Origin: Candidatus Obscuribacterales bacterium
GTDB taxonomy: Bacteria; Cyanobacteriota; Vampirovibrionia; Obscuribacterales; Obscuribacteraceae
Direction: 5' to 3'
DNA length: 64,000 bases
Assembly (NCBI GenBank): GCA_019637435.1
Contig: JAHBVO010000001.1
Coordinates: 1,240,001-1,304,000 of the forward strand
The notes under the pieces were generated by a model. It saw nothing but the letters and a program-made list of their open reading frames with translations. It did not search any database and was not told the DNA's origin. Made by a program: the position numbers and the translations under genes. Shown in pieces: positions 37,801 through 45,614 of this stretch. Each line of letters opens with the position of its first letter. Position 1 is the first letter of the stretch.

Positions 37801-39577
37801 AACCGGTATCGATTGCAACCGGAACGAGGATCGAACCAGACCCAACGTTAGCGCCGGCCCACGCGGACATGAAAACATTCCCGGCGAAATTTAAACCGGA
37901 CGTTGTGATAGTCGTGGAAACGTTTGTTAGATCGACCGAGCCTCCAGTTGCTGATGCACCTGTGATTGTGATTGCGCCAGACATATCCGTCGTGAAACTA
38001 GCTCCGGCGACAATCGTCAAATTCCCGCCACCAACTACTCCAGACGTACTGATAGATGTCACCGCGCTTGAATAGACATTACCGCCAGCAACCAGCGCTA
38101 GCGGTGCTCCGTTTGTCGTTAGCGAAGAGGCACTGATATCCAGGTCGCCGCTGCTAGAGAATAGCGGGTCTCCGGTGAAATTCATTTGACCGAGACGGAG
38201 GTTGCTAGTGTCTGCATTGAAATGCCCGATACCCCCTGAAATATTGACCAGCCCTGAGACCTCTCCCACATTTCCTAGAACATGACCATCGCTCGAATTG
38301 ATGTTCAGATTATTGGAGTGCCAGTCACCGCCGATTAATGTCGTATCGAGCTTTTGATTCAGGTTCGAAACCGTTGCAATGTTGATATCGCCATTGAGAG
38401 CGTTGATACTACCACCAGTGCCATTTAAATTTATGCCTGTGTCTGCCGGCGCACTTATTGAGACGTTCTGATTAATAGATGTAATTGTGCCGGAGTTAGT
38501 TATGCTCGAAGAATTGAGGTTTAGATTTCCGTTAGCCTGGGCCAACCCGGAGTTGTTGAAATTTCTTCCTGCACTGAGTTCGAGGTCTCCGGAACTTGTG
38601 ATTGCACCGTCGTTGCTGAAATCGCGGTTTGCGTGCAGCGAGAGATTAAGCGTATCGTTAGTGGATCCGTACTGCGCGGACACGGAACCGGGAACGTCGG
38701 TGGTAATCAAGCCTGATTGCAGGTTGTTGATATCTCGGGCTCCGATAACTGCGGTGGTTTTAGATGCATCCGATGAGACCGCATATATCGAACCGGCGTT
38801 GCTCAGGTCACCTGTCACACGAACACCGTCAGCGTTTCTCGCAAAATCTCCTGACACCGCTACATTCTCAGGGATCACTAAAGCCGATGCTCTGATTGTC
38901 TTCCCATCATCATTTACCGAGTTTAAGTTCAGCGCACCGCCCGTAGCGGCACCCTTATCGCTGAGAATCAAACCTTGATCGCCTGTCGATAACTTCTGAG
39001 TCAGAGCTGCATACTCAGCTGCTGTGACTTTGTCTCCTGCGGAAATCGTTTTCTGTTCTCCGCCTACAGAAATTGTCACGCTTCCATCAAACAAATTTCT
39101 GCCAACAGTAATCTTTGAAGCCGTCGACGAAAGATCCAGCGAAACTCCTTTTCGAAGAATTTTTTCGTTGCCGGCATCATTAGTATATGTTGACCGCGCG
39201 CCCGGTCTTGTCGTGCGAAACTCGGAAACCTGACCGGGATAGATAATCGCGGTGTTCATACGTGCTTCGCGCCGCTGAGTTGAGATGCTGATAGTACCTG
39301 CGGTTGCAAAGCTATTAGCACTATTCTGCAGGCTGTTCACCGCGGCGGCATTGCTCTCCGGGCGGCTTTGAATACGAACGTCCTGCCGGTCGATTCGTTG
39401 CTGATGGCGCTCCGCTCTCACAGTGTTTCGATTATTAGACTCGAGGGTGGGGACGTTCAAATGATTGCCACCATCGTTCGCTTGCGCGGCACCGGCCGTC
39501 AGCGATGCGAGCAGAGTAGCTGAGAGCGATACTCCCAGTCTCGATGACCATTGTGATTGGGAATCTTGCGACTTCAT
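31871..39577 (-). CDS. Very large filamentous-haemagglutinin-like surface protein with FecR-like C-terminus
   Basis: 2568 residues. A signal peptide is present (LGVSLSATLLASLTAGAAQA-ND). A basic stretch and a head region (about 100-330) precede some 1900 residues of Gly/Asn/Ser/Thr-rich beta-helix repeats such as ITVRTGGNITVNDTS and GGNVSIVTAGSLSV, the filamentous-haemagglutinin pattern. The last 200 residues differ: VETAQGSVKLAAGAVALVAK and AISLPPGRHAHIS resemble a FecR-type domain, followed by a short helical cysteine-containing end. No TpsB/FhaC transporter gene is nearby. The protein is probably an exported adhesin or matrix component. Its repeats vary in sequence, so there is no simple DNA satellite. 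Confidence 0.88.
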   Translation of the reverse strand: MKSQDSQSQWSSRLGVSLSATLLASLTAGAAQANDGGNHLNVPTLESNNRNTVRAERHQQRIDRQDVRIQSRPESNAAAVNSLQNSANSFATAGTISISTQRREARMNTAIIYPGQVSEFRTTRPGARSTYTNDAGNEKILRKGVSLDLSSTASKITVGRNLFDGSVTISVGGEQKTISAGDKVTAAEYAALTQKLSTGDQGLILSDKGAATGGALNLNSVNDDGKTIRASALVIPENVAVSGDFARNADGVRVTGDLSNAGSIYAVSSDASKTTAVIGARDINNLQSGLITTDVPGSVSAQYGSTNDTLNLSLHANRDFSNDGAITSSGDLELSAGRNFNNSGLAQANGNLNLNSSSITNSGTITSINQNVSISAPADTGINLNGTGGSINALNGDINIATVSNLNQKLDTTLIGGDWHSNNLNINSSDGHVLGNVGEVSGLVNISGGIGHFNADTSNLRLGQMNFTGDPLFSSSGDLDISASSLTTNGAPLALVAGGNVYSSAVTSISTSGVVGGGNLTIVAGASFTTDMSGAITITGASATGGSVDLTNVSTTITTSGLNFAGNVFMSAWAGANVGSGSILVPVAIDTGSAGVNGNINIIAPTSIQLIGGISPTYGSVTISGATPSLPGGPFVINADGSNATAFPVAGTLSPAPIWLGTSSLLGQTSIQTTGDIALGNLTTGASAVVIEGNGITTSTINATAAVSLLARGNLTIQGNMTVPGGLLAMASGNINLSGNFGITSASSTTNGGNIALIAGVDFTNNITSVTANGASTTGGNIDLNSLGTLQQLTTATSANNSKGGGLTLVAYAGSGGGQVLLPTAVTLTTGSSGTNGTPGSITLVGGANAGTAINVGNISMASTATSSGGTLDVAVGNPLNVVTISTNTVSPNNPFSTVTATNGNIVLGTITMLANSQTSIRAQNGSVTTGQISTGNSVGNGTGSAGDVEIVIGGTGNLTTLNILTTGSGATSGGDVHISLGGGSYGVGNIFADSGTSGQGGDVTVEVVSNSQFFTNQITAASTSGSGGSITVRNYGSGGIGLLNGLYNANGSTDGGTITIDAAAGAIDGAISSASGLTLTVQSGVGFQAGSVNLSASNIQIAGNFGIQTTGGTGGGVSLVTTTGNIAVDGAVLINSGGTVDIDTPNGTLRTNAASAVHTATINAVGNITTDGVNTNGLSGGQNGGAVQITSTSGSITTGAVNTSGNGTGTAGSITLSAGSNITTASLTAVGSNSSSVVLQTTNAGAISVPDVITATNLQVNITGGGSASLIANNQVNTISTTGAGDVFFDNGIALSIGTIQSDSFAASSPVSITFQNSFTSTGSVTVESPVVTFNTVTLDVQTFIAKNTTGGLTVNGGSSTITASEPPAGAPGFPSNPAAISFLTADGANLDLFGTLAFNGDVLLNNPDGTTTSHTNSQFIGANNVTLTTNTWVQQTNGNIVGNKFIFTGYTIANNQGDVNLSSNISFVGRSVAILSSGNINLGAFTINLSNPTGDSGNLVMLAGVDFDYPPPGTQIGQIQSQGLFDNITLNATGGNITGTGTITLTGGGSDGLGGGLTALANLGSISLTGAINTTSAGARGGDVFMIAPNGISTGNITTTGGLTGGDVNLQVANVELIETPGPIQVQAGIISGGIAFPGAIPQQNAVNVNGSILTNNGAIAIGTAGGIRIAGNVSAHSIFLNSSTIQAITFDTINNLSTSVDASGNGGSIEIITADIVNPTGTFTFNVNGTTGDAGSFVYETRTDLTVATGGDITVSATGSGDGALIDIKTNGDLTIGTGGLNVAHTRGDGARLLLTAAADGTGTLTLNETSFLAEANAKGIPGDNFFGGEIRLKTQLIDFTSSPTSPLQLSANGLGLGGGGTIEYVTEDATPTFFGIIKKTPKPPADFLRISATSGILGGDGGSITVRTGGNITVNDTSLIDAHTNSSTLAAGANYTLEAGNLDGKQGYLIIAGSLDASSVGGGIGGTITLISDNKKDFVLNNGKKAPKNGVQGTLSTGGSGGRITITNLGGGVEVATQQAVDTPALELNVNGKGTIKVGKNVVITADSLTLTSEEGSIGKKALNIDTTSLTLDSGSSINLNNINTNLLTIERTIAGGNVSIVTAGSLSVFDTATNDGDLEFTANGASLTFTGNIHAVNGGIVASNLNVATGEVIITDNTRVETSGKKGDDIVISIGAPPKKGTNPTPPNTAPAGISVDPEGTRGRAYFGPNNGVVASGPATVEVVNKDVIFNNLSSGMNKIILGTNSVVRADPPTVTTSHASSTMPGVSMVGDVTSAVSQFSSQTDAIAPAQPGVNIPINQDVSLNLATLNNANALTVSSAAQPMSLNLFGENGTSNASSGNGTLTGATIGSEALNLVSFDRGTADSDKAAGGSTSDNLIVDAAMHHATAESVHRLENGKAIFAPKHDTIVETAQGSVKLAAGAVALVAKSNNGLAVYNLHDNHKNSVVININGRAISLPPGRHAHISTQQRGVYADVNPIELIQHRALQQSQLENGLRVYTSEFAIPSACYAVKSLNQLMKSNDAASKRLAKQIMKTSSVIMTLCPDRGDYVQHFNPRVTASR

Positions 39578-40056
39578 GTTTTTTCCTCAGGCACTGTAAG
39601 CGGTTGCGCGCGAGGATACCAGATGTGGAGGCACTTCGCATGAGTGGTTTTAACGATCGGCGCACGGAGAGCGGTTTTTGGTCGGTGATGATTTTGTGAC
39701 GCTAATACATCTGTTGTATTCTGTAATGAGGTGTTTTGTATATGGATGTGGTGCACAAACGACGTGAAGTTATTCGAGATATGCATGTGCGTTTCTTGAA
39801 GAGTTTGAGTGTAAATTTACCTTCTCAAATTCTTTCATCCGTTCGTTTTATCTCTTAGCTTCCTTCACTAGGTCCAGGCAAGAACTACATTTTTCAGCTC
39901 AGCTCAGCTCAGCTCAGTTCAATTCAATTCAGTTCAGTTCAGATCAGCTGGAAAACTGGTTCCGGTTCTAACGGCAGGTTGTATGCAGGGAAAATCCGGT
40001 GTGTTTTCAGACTGCCAGGGTCTAAGTTGAAATAGTTAGCAACCGGATTTTTTGCT
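39578..40056. other. Divergent intergenic region upstream of the adhesin
   Basis: About 480 bp between the minus-strand adhesin and the plus-strand gene at 40057, probably carrying both promoters. The first 270 bp are AT-rich; a pentanucleotide repeat lies at 39894-39950. No coding frame is convincing. Confidence 0.5.
39894..39950. repeat. Pentanucleotide tandem repeat
   Basis: About eleven consecutive 5-bp units of the form CAGCT, CAGTT or CAATT. The pattern is a short simple repeat in a probable promoter region, the kind that can change length by slippage. Confidence 0.85.
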
Positions 40057-41064
40057 GTGAAAAACTCAGAAGAGAACATTCTGGACAACCTGGTAATTGC
40101 CGCGCCCTGTTCGATCCCGTGGGATGCAATGAAGGGTAATGACCGGCAGCGCGACTGCGCTGGCTGCGCCAAAACCGTTTACAACATTTCGGACATGACG
40201 AAGGCAGAGGCTGAGCGATTTCTAAAAGCACGCGGTACGTCAGAGTGCATGCGCTTCTACAGAAGGGCTGACGGCACGATCATGACTGACAATTGTCCGC
40301 GCGCCCTGCGAAAAATACGCGAACAATACCGGATCGCTGTGCGCGCGGTCGCAGGGGTTGTGGCACTGATGTTGGCGGTTCCGGCAGCCTTTGCACAGAA
40401 TCGTTCTCAGGCTGTCTTGTTAGGTAAGCCTGCTCGACAAACTCAGCTGACGGAGCAGCAAATTCGACACCTCTCTGCCGCGGGCGGACCGTTCATCATA
40501 CGCCCCCAGCAGCCGGGGACTCTTACGCAGACGCCTTCAACAACTCTGCCTGTGACATCGGACATTCAAGCGACGCTACTTACGCGTGTTGTGACATTAC
40601 CCGACGGTCGCCGTGTGACGCTCGTGGTGCCGTCACGCGGCGGAAACGTAATCTGGGTTCGAACTTCCGACGGGCGTCCGCTTGCAAATTCTGAACACGT
40701 TCCGACGACTCCGTTCAATACACCTGCCGACAATGATAAGGTCGAAACGCAGGCGCTCCAGTTTTACATCAAAGCTCAGGATCTGAGACATCAGGGCAAT
40801 CTCGCCCTGAGTGAATTTTACTTAGAGAAGGCATTGGCGTCGTTTGATTTGCAAAAGAATCAGAGCGATTCAAAGTTCAGAAATATTATTGAGGCGGACC
40901 TGAAAAGTCTTCGTGAGCAGATCGAGATTCAGTCGGGATCTGCAAACTCTCCGAGTGCGCCGGCAAGTGAGCAGCAGTCTCTCGACGAACCTGGCGACAG
41001 TGCGGTGCCAGCCGAGTTGGGCGACAGTGCGGTGCCCGCCGAACTGGACGCTTCTCAACATTGA
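40057..41064 (+). CDS. Single-pass membrane protein with N-terminal cysteine-cluster domain
   Basis: 335 residues from GTG 40057. Residues 17-82 hold a conserved-looking cysteine cluster: Cys18 in PCSIPWDAM, Cys34-x2-Cys37 in RDCAGCAKTVYNISDM, Cys64 in ECMRFYRR and Cys80 in DNCPR, with a DGT turn. I have seen this C-x3-W ... R-x-C-x2-C-x-K-x-VY pattern in other bacterial membrane proteins; metal binding is likely but unproved. A membrane helix (about 97-114, AVAGVVALMLAVPAAFAQ) follows, so the cysteine domain is cytoplasmic and the rest external. The C-terminus has a helical region (KAQDLRHQGNLALSEFYLEK) and a duplicated nonapeptide GDSAVPAEL. Function unknown. Confidence 0.75.
   Translation: MKNSEENILDNLVIAAPCSIPWDAMKGNDRQRDCAGCAKTVYNISDMTKAEAERFLKARGTSECMRFYRRADGTIMTDNCPRALRKIREQYRIAVRAVAGVVALMLAVPAAFAQNRSQAVLLGKPARQTQLTEQQIRHLSAAGGPFIIRPQQPGTLTQTPSTTLPVTSDIQATLLTRVVTLPDGRRVTLVVPSRGGNVIWVRTSDGRPLANSEHVPTTPFNTPADNDKVETQALQFYIKAQDLRHQGNLALSEFYLEKALASFDLQKNQSDSKFRNIIEADLKSLREQIEIQSGSANSPSAPASEQQSLDEPGDSAVPAELGDSAVPAELDASQH
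40993..41046 (+). repeat. Two 27-bp direct repeats at the 3' end of the cysteine-cluster gene
   Basis: 40993-41019 and 41020-41046 both code GDSAVPAEL and differ by three bases. A recent in-frame duplication. Confidence 0.85.
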
Positions 41065-41249
41065 AAATTCCATCTGGGTGGGGCAGAATCCGAGAGTCCG
41101 GAGTTTCAGACCCTGAACTGCTCCAATTTCTGCTTCTGGTCCTGGTTCAAATTCAGGTTCGGATTCAGATTAATTCGAAATTGTTAGGCGCCAAGTATTT
41201 TCTGGAAAGGGCATAACTACCATTAGTTAGTCTCTGGCAGGACGTTGGA

Positions 41250-42206
41250 ATGGACTCGGATTCGCCGCCCAAAAGCCCCGCGAAGCTGACCGTTTACTTT
41301 ATGTATGCGGTTTGCGCGTTCGTTTGGGGAACCGGCTGGTACGCCATCAGGCTTTGCGTAAGTGACGGTGGGTATCCTGTTTTCGGTGGTGCTGCGTTAC
41401 GATACACTGTTGCGGCCTTGGCTCTCGGATTGATGGTTCCTCTATTTCCGAAAGCTTTTGGGGGACTTAAGCGCAATCAAGTACTATGGCTTCTGCTGGC
41501 GGGAACCTTTAACGCGGCCGCCATTGCTCTTTTGTACTGGGGTGAGAAGAGTATTTCTGGTGGGCTAGCTTCAGTGCTAACCGCTGCATCACCAATTATG
41601 GTGGCAGTCCTTGCATTCTTCACTAAAACGGAGCGCATCACATCTGGTACCATAGCAGGCTTTTGTCTTGCTTTGACCGGCATCGCCATGATCTTCGGCG
41701 AGCGACTTGTTATTTCGCCGAATCACGTTGTCTCTATGGTCTCAATTCTCGGTGCCGCACTTTTCTTCGCCCTTACGAATTTTACTGTGAAAGTAAAAGC
41801 TAAGGATGTAAAACCGATGCAGAGTTCGGTTTTCTTTTTCGTATCCATGAGCTTGATATTCTGGCTCGCATCCCCTTGTGATGGACCCGCTATGCCATGG
41901 CCGCCGCCTGCCGCGCCAACTTACGCTCTGCTGTATCTTGGAATTGCTGGTTCCGCAGTTGCATTCCCGGCATTCTTCTATGTCCTGCGGCATTCGTCAT
42001 TGACGTTTGCGTCGACGTTGGCCTTCGTTCATCCGGTAATTGCCTTGCTCACTGATAGCATGTTCGAGCATGAGTTCATGTTGACGATGAGCGCTTACTC
42101 CGGGATGAGCGTTGTTCTAGTTGGTGTGATACTGAGTATGGTGTCGAACAAAAGCATTGGATTTGAACGAAAACGCGCGGTTGTGGCCGCGCGTTTTGAT
42201 AGTTAG
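41250..42206 (+). CDS. EamA/DMT-family transporter
   Basis: 318 residues with ten hydrophobic segments in two related halves, as in drug/metabolite transporters. Typical stretches are FVWGTGWYAIRLC in helix 1, LYWGEKSISGGLASVLTAASPI in the first repeat and FASTLAFVHPVIALLTDSMFEHE in the second. Such proteins export amino acids, metabolites or drugs; the substrate cannot be read from sequence. The 3' end of the gene overlaps a strong terminator hairpin (42170-42197). Confidence 0.9.
   Translation: MDSDSPPKSPAKLTVYFMYAVCAFVWGTGWYAIRLCVSDGGYPVFGGAALRYTVAALALGLMVPLFPKAFGGLKRNQVLWLLLAGTFNAAAIALLYWGEKSISGGLASVLTAASPIMVAVLAFFTKTERITSGTIAGFCLALTGIAMIFGERLVISPNHVVSMVSILGAALFFALTNFTVKVKAKDVKPMQSSVFFFVSMSLIFWLASPCDGPAMPWPPPAAPTYALLYLGIAGSAVAFPAFFYVLRHSSLTFASTLAFVHPVIALLTDSMFEHEFMLTMSAYSGMSVVLVGVILSMVSNKSIGFERKRAVVAARFDS
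42170..42197. terminator. Strong bidirectional terminator inside the 3' end of the EamA gene
   Basis: AAAACGCGCGG (42170-42180), loop TTGTGG, CCGCGCGTTTT (42187-42197): a perfect 11-bp stem with A and T tracts built into the arms. It lies wholly inside the reading frame, which stops at 42206, and codes for the basic end RKRAVVAARF. It can also terminate the convergent gene whose stop is at 42237. Confidence 0.85.
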
Positions 42207-42236
42207 TTTTGTGAGGGCTTGCCTCGTGAAGGCTAT

Positions 42237-43457
42237 TTAGTCATCTGAACCCTGGAGTTCAGTTTCTTCGAATGCTTCCCGTTGTGATTCTTCTGGCGAT
42301 GCAGAGGGATTCGAATCACGCTTGGAAACTTTGCGGCGCTCTCTTTGACCGTTTTTCGATTCTGCGTTTTTCTGCGCTTCCTCTTCCGCAATTTTGTGAG
42401 ATGCGTCCTTCATGTTGGTAATAACCAACTGATTCTCCGAATCGAGACCAAGGTCCAATTGCAAACGAATCTTGATTGCTTCTTCTCCGGGTGTCACCAG
42501 GTCTGCCGAGAGTTCGATGTCTGTTCTCTCACTGCTTATTGGCTGTTGAACAATTTTATTGATCATCAATGTTTGATCTTTCCGCAATTGCATGAGTTTG
42601 CTTCGCGAAAGCGGAAAACCAGTTTCTTCCCAGAATTTTTCCATCGTCTTCGAGTTCATTACTGCCATTGCGTGGATCTGTGAAGAGCGGTATGTTTTCG
42701 GGTTGAAGTCGAGCATGTTAGCGACGAAGTTGCGGACAAATTTGTCAACCTTGTCAGCTGCCATTGGTTCCATTTTGGCTGCTGCTCGCTGGGCAGCTTC
42801 TTTCGAATCGCCGGCAGCCTGTTGATTGGACATTCCGGATGCCAGAGCGAAGACAACCGCAATCACTGCAATGAGTGCTAGGACGCTTCCGCCGCCAATC
42901 ATGATTAGTTTGACAGGCAGTTCTTTCTTTGGTTCTTCAAAGATTGACTCGGCTATCGGAGAAGCTATCTCTTGCGACGTCGCCTTGGCCTTACGTTTGC
43001 GCCATGGCTGTTTTACTTCGTCCCAGTCGAGTGGACCATCCTCAGCGCCGCCGTCGGGTGACTCACCATATATGGTGCTCAAGGCCGCTTGAGCGGGTGT
43101 CATTGTTGGCACATCCGATGGTTGCGGAATGTTCTGCTGTTGACGCTCGACAACATCTCGTACGAAGTAGTCGCCGCGAACAGCTCCGATTGTTTCAACC
43201 GAATCGCTGAGTACGCGCGACAGTTGAACAGACTCATCTTGCGTAAGAATTACCTGACTGGAGGGAGGAGTGCCGATTCTTCGTTTTACTGATAGCGAAA
43301 TGCGATCGTCGACTTTCTTGAGCACGACCAGATAACCAGACTGGGTTTCGACGACTCGAGCACTGGTGACTGGTGACAGTGCGACCAAGTCTGGCTCTGC
43401 GAGTAATTGTCCGGTTTGATCGCCTGCAAATGCGGGGTAATCTTCAGAGTAGGTCAC
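42237..43457 (-). CDS. Single-pass membrane protein of unknown function
   Basis: 406 residues. A cytoplasmic N-terminal part (about 180 residues, with a small beta segment near residues 40-70) precedes one membrane helix (about 184-209, LIMIGGGSVLALIAVIAVVF). The external part (about 230-360) has the look of an NTF2-like or VirB8/TraE-like domain: KVDKFVRNFVANMLDFNPKT, then helices and alternating strands. The C-terminal tail is charged and low complexity. No type IV secretion genes are nearby, so a VirB8 role is not supported by context. Confidence 0.65.
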   Translation of the reverse strand: MTYSEDYPAFAGDQTGQLLAEPDLVALSPVTSARVVETQSGYLVVLKKVDDRISLSVKRRIGTPPSSQVILTQDESVQLSRVLSDSVETIGAVRGDYFVRDVVERQQQNIPQPSDVPTMTPAQAALSTIYGESPDGGAEDGPLDWDEVKQPWRKRKAKATSQEIASPIAESIFEEPKKELPVKLIMIGGGSVLALIAVIAVVFALASGMSNQQAAGDSKEAAQRAAAKMEPMAADKVDKFVRNFVANMLDFNPKTYRSSQIHAMAVMNSKTMEKFWEETGFPLSRSKLMQLRKDQTLMINKIVQQPISSERTDIELSADLVTPGEEAIKIRLQLDLGLDSENQLVITNMKDASHKIAEEEAQKNAESKNGQRERRKVSKRDSNPSASPEESQREAFEETELQGSDD

Positions 43458-44224
43458 TGTTGTTTCCTCTTAACTCACGAGTTTGCGAACCGATTAATGT
43501 CAACTCATATATAGGTCCAGGATATACAGTGTACAACCAGACTCTTGATTTGTCCTGAAAAATGACTGAGGATGAGGGCTAAGGAGCACTTTTGATCCTG
43601 CTAAACGCTTCTGTCCGGCGCCGTTTGGCAGGTTCTGCTCGCTTACATTTAGCGAAACAAAAGAGTTTCTAGGACCAGTTGAATATTAGCTAGCGTTCAT
43701 GAATTCTGCCATTTCGATAGATAGGCACCATATATGATGGCAGGGACAGCCAAAGAATCGCGTCCAGATGGTTTCTTGGCTATCTCACTAAAAAGGATAT
43801 GTGCAGAGTTGTTTCTCTACTGTTCACTTCAAGCCAATGGGGATCAGGCTTTATGGCATCGATCTCGTACAAATGTGCGATTAATCGAATGTTGACGTAA
43901 ACGAGACCCTCGCAAAGGTTCGAATTGTTGTTGAACCACTTACAGAAACGCATGATTCGATGACGATTCCCGCATCGTAGTTTTGTGTGCAGAACAGTGG
44001 AGAGATGTCCTCGTTGGAAAGTGGCTACAGGACAAGAGTTTCAATCATTGGGACAAGTAAGTTCCATATGGAAGGAATTAAATCTTACCTCGCAGAAATT
44101 GAAATCAAGTCCAGAAACTACGTCAAGCTCGGAAAAGTGAAATAGAAAGGTGCCGCCAACGAAAGCGCAGCAAGAGTTTTCCTGGAACCCTTGCCGTCGG
44201 CTTGATAGCGGACTGGAGTGACTC
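43458..44224. other. 767-bp stretch without a convincing gene
   Basis: The longest gene-free stretch in the window. A 53-codon frame at 43734-43895 (MMAGTAKESRPDG...) has coding-like composition but no ribosome binding site. A perfect palindrome TTCCATATGGAA lies at 44062-44073. The region must contain the promoters of the genes at 43457 (minus) and 44225 (plus). It could be a decayed gene. Confidence 0.4.
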
Positions 44225-44896
44225 ATGCAGTACGAAAGATCTAAAAGAGAAATCTTGAACTACTTTCGTGTTCTGATACTGGCTCTTTTCCTGGTGCCGA
44301 CATTTGCTAATGGTGCTGCGTTTGCTGCTGATGCTGCCGACGAAAGTAAAGCAGCAGCTGAAGAGGCGAAGAAGGCGCAGGATGAAGTTAAGAAAGCGGA
44401 TGACCAGGCTCAGAAGGCCGAGGACCAGGTAAGAAAAGCTGAAGATCAAGCTGAAAAGGCTGCCGACGAAGCCAAAAAAGACGCCGAGGATGCGAAAAAG
44501 GCAGCGGACAAAAAGTCGAGTCTAAAAGGGAAAGTTTTCAAAGGCCTTGCTTCATGGTACGGCAAAAAGTTTCACGGGCGTAAAACAGCTTCCGGAGTAC
44601 GCTTCGATGAGGATAAACTCACTTGCGCTCATCGCACGCTGCCGTTCGGCACGGAAATTTTGGTGATGAACCCGGCTACAGGGAAGGCGTGTACCGTCAC
44701 TGTGACCGACCGTGGTCCGTATCACGGCAAGCGCATAATTGACTTATCGAAGGCCGCTGCGCACAAACTCGGCATTACGGGTGTTGCGCAAGTGGTCTGC
44801 TCCACGGGCAAGTATATCGCCGATAAAGTGACACCTGATAGGGACGAGCCTGTTAAGACTGCTAGCGCAGGAAGCAGTCCGTCAAACTTGCACTGA
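44225..44896 (+). CDS. RlpA-like lytic transglycosylase with alanine-rich coiled coil
   Basis: 223 residues. A signal peptide (LILALFLVPTFANGAAFA) precedes a 60-residue Lys/Glu/Ala coiled coil with heptad-like repeats (KKADDQAQKAEDQVRKAEDQ). The double-psi beta-barrel follows: GLASWYGKKFHGRKTASGVRF, AHRTLPFGT and VTDRGPYHGKRIIDLS, with the catalytic aspartate in TDRGP. RlpA cleaves naked peptidoglycan glycan strands at division sites. No SPOR domain is present, so targeting may rely on the coiled coil. GGAG sits 8 nt before the ATG. Confidence 0.9.
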   Translation: MQYERSKREILNYFRVLILALFLVPTFANGAAFAADAADESKAAAEEAKKAQDEVKKADDQAQKAEDQVRKAEDQAEKAADEAKKDAEDAKKAADKKSSLKGKVFKGLASWYGKKFHGRKTASGVRFDEDKLTCAHRTLPFGTEILVMNPATGKACTVTVTDRGPYHGKRIIDLSKAAAHKLGITGVAQVVCSTGKYIADKVTPDRDEPVKTASAGSSPSNLH

Positions 44897-45009
44897 TGTG
44901 AAAGTATAAGCGGAAATGTGATCATTCTGCGACAGGTGGCTTTGAGTGCGATTGAGAGTGCTAAGTAATTGAGTGATACAAACATGAAGAACTGATTGAG
45001 GAGGTTCCT

Positions 45010-45354
45010 ATGGCTGTGGGAGAAGCTAAAAGAGGTACGATGCCAGGACTAATCATCTTGAACATCGTTATGTTCCTGGTGATTATTGCTGGTCTGGCGT
45101 ACATCGGTCTGTCGAGACCTACGATGGACGAGCGCGCTACGCAGGAGGCTCGGGAGGCCACTCACTTTAAGCAAGAGCCCATTATTGCGCCGTCGATGAA
45201 ACCTGATCCCAGCACGTCCAACAATATTTTATTGAATAACCCCATCAACACAAGCGGTACCGTCAGTGCGGTCCTGCCCAGGACAATGTCTCTGAACACA
45301 ACACAGGCGATACTATCAAGTAGGAATTCAAAGTCAGCCTACGCGCAAACTTAG
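45010..45354 (+). CDS. Small single-pass membrane protein of unknown function
   Basis: 114 residues. One membrane helix (about 13-34, LIILNIVMFLVIIAGLAYIG) is followed by a polar external tail rich in Asn, Ser and Thr. GAGGAGG sits 5-6 nt before the ATG, so translation is probably efficient. A strong terminator follows 33 bp after the stop. No family recognised. Confidence 0.7.
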   Translation: MAVGEAKRGTMPGLIILNIVMFLVIIAGLAYIGLSRPTMDERATQEAREATHFKQEPIIAPSMKPDPSTSNNILLNNPINTSGTVSAVLPRTMSLNTTQAILSSRNSKSAYAQT

Positions 45355-45387
45355 CCGTCCGCCGGCGATCGGCGTACGCACTTTCTT

Positions 45388-45415
45388 GAGAGACCAATAT
45401 GCAGATTGGTCTCTC
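45388..45415 (+). terminator. Intrinsic terminator
   Basis: GAGAGACCAAT (45388-45398), loop ATGCAG, ATTGGTCTCTC (45405-45415), then TTCGTTT. Perfect 11-bp stem ending the 45010-45354 transcript. Confidence 0.85.
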
Positions 45416-45614
45416 TTCGTTTACTCTGCATTTTGCAATGTCGTCTGATTGTCGCCTAGCCGGGATTGTAGTCAATATTTCCAAAATCACTAGCTGCTTA
45501 CTTCTTCGATAGCTGATGAAAGCACGGGTTTCTTTTGAGATAATTTGTTTAACCTGCCGGATGAGTTGTAACCACGGACGATACCAGGATTGGGCATATA
45601 ATTGGAGTAATGTC

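Noticed and set aside
42237..43457. VirB8/TraE secretion component
   Set aside because: The fold resemblance is weak and no other type IV secretion gene is in the window; kept as unknown membrane protein.
43734..43895. 53-codon frame as a small gene
   Set aside because: No ribosome binding site and no recognisable domain; mentioned only as possible remnant.
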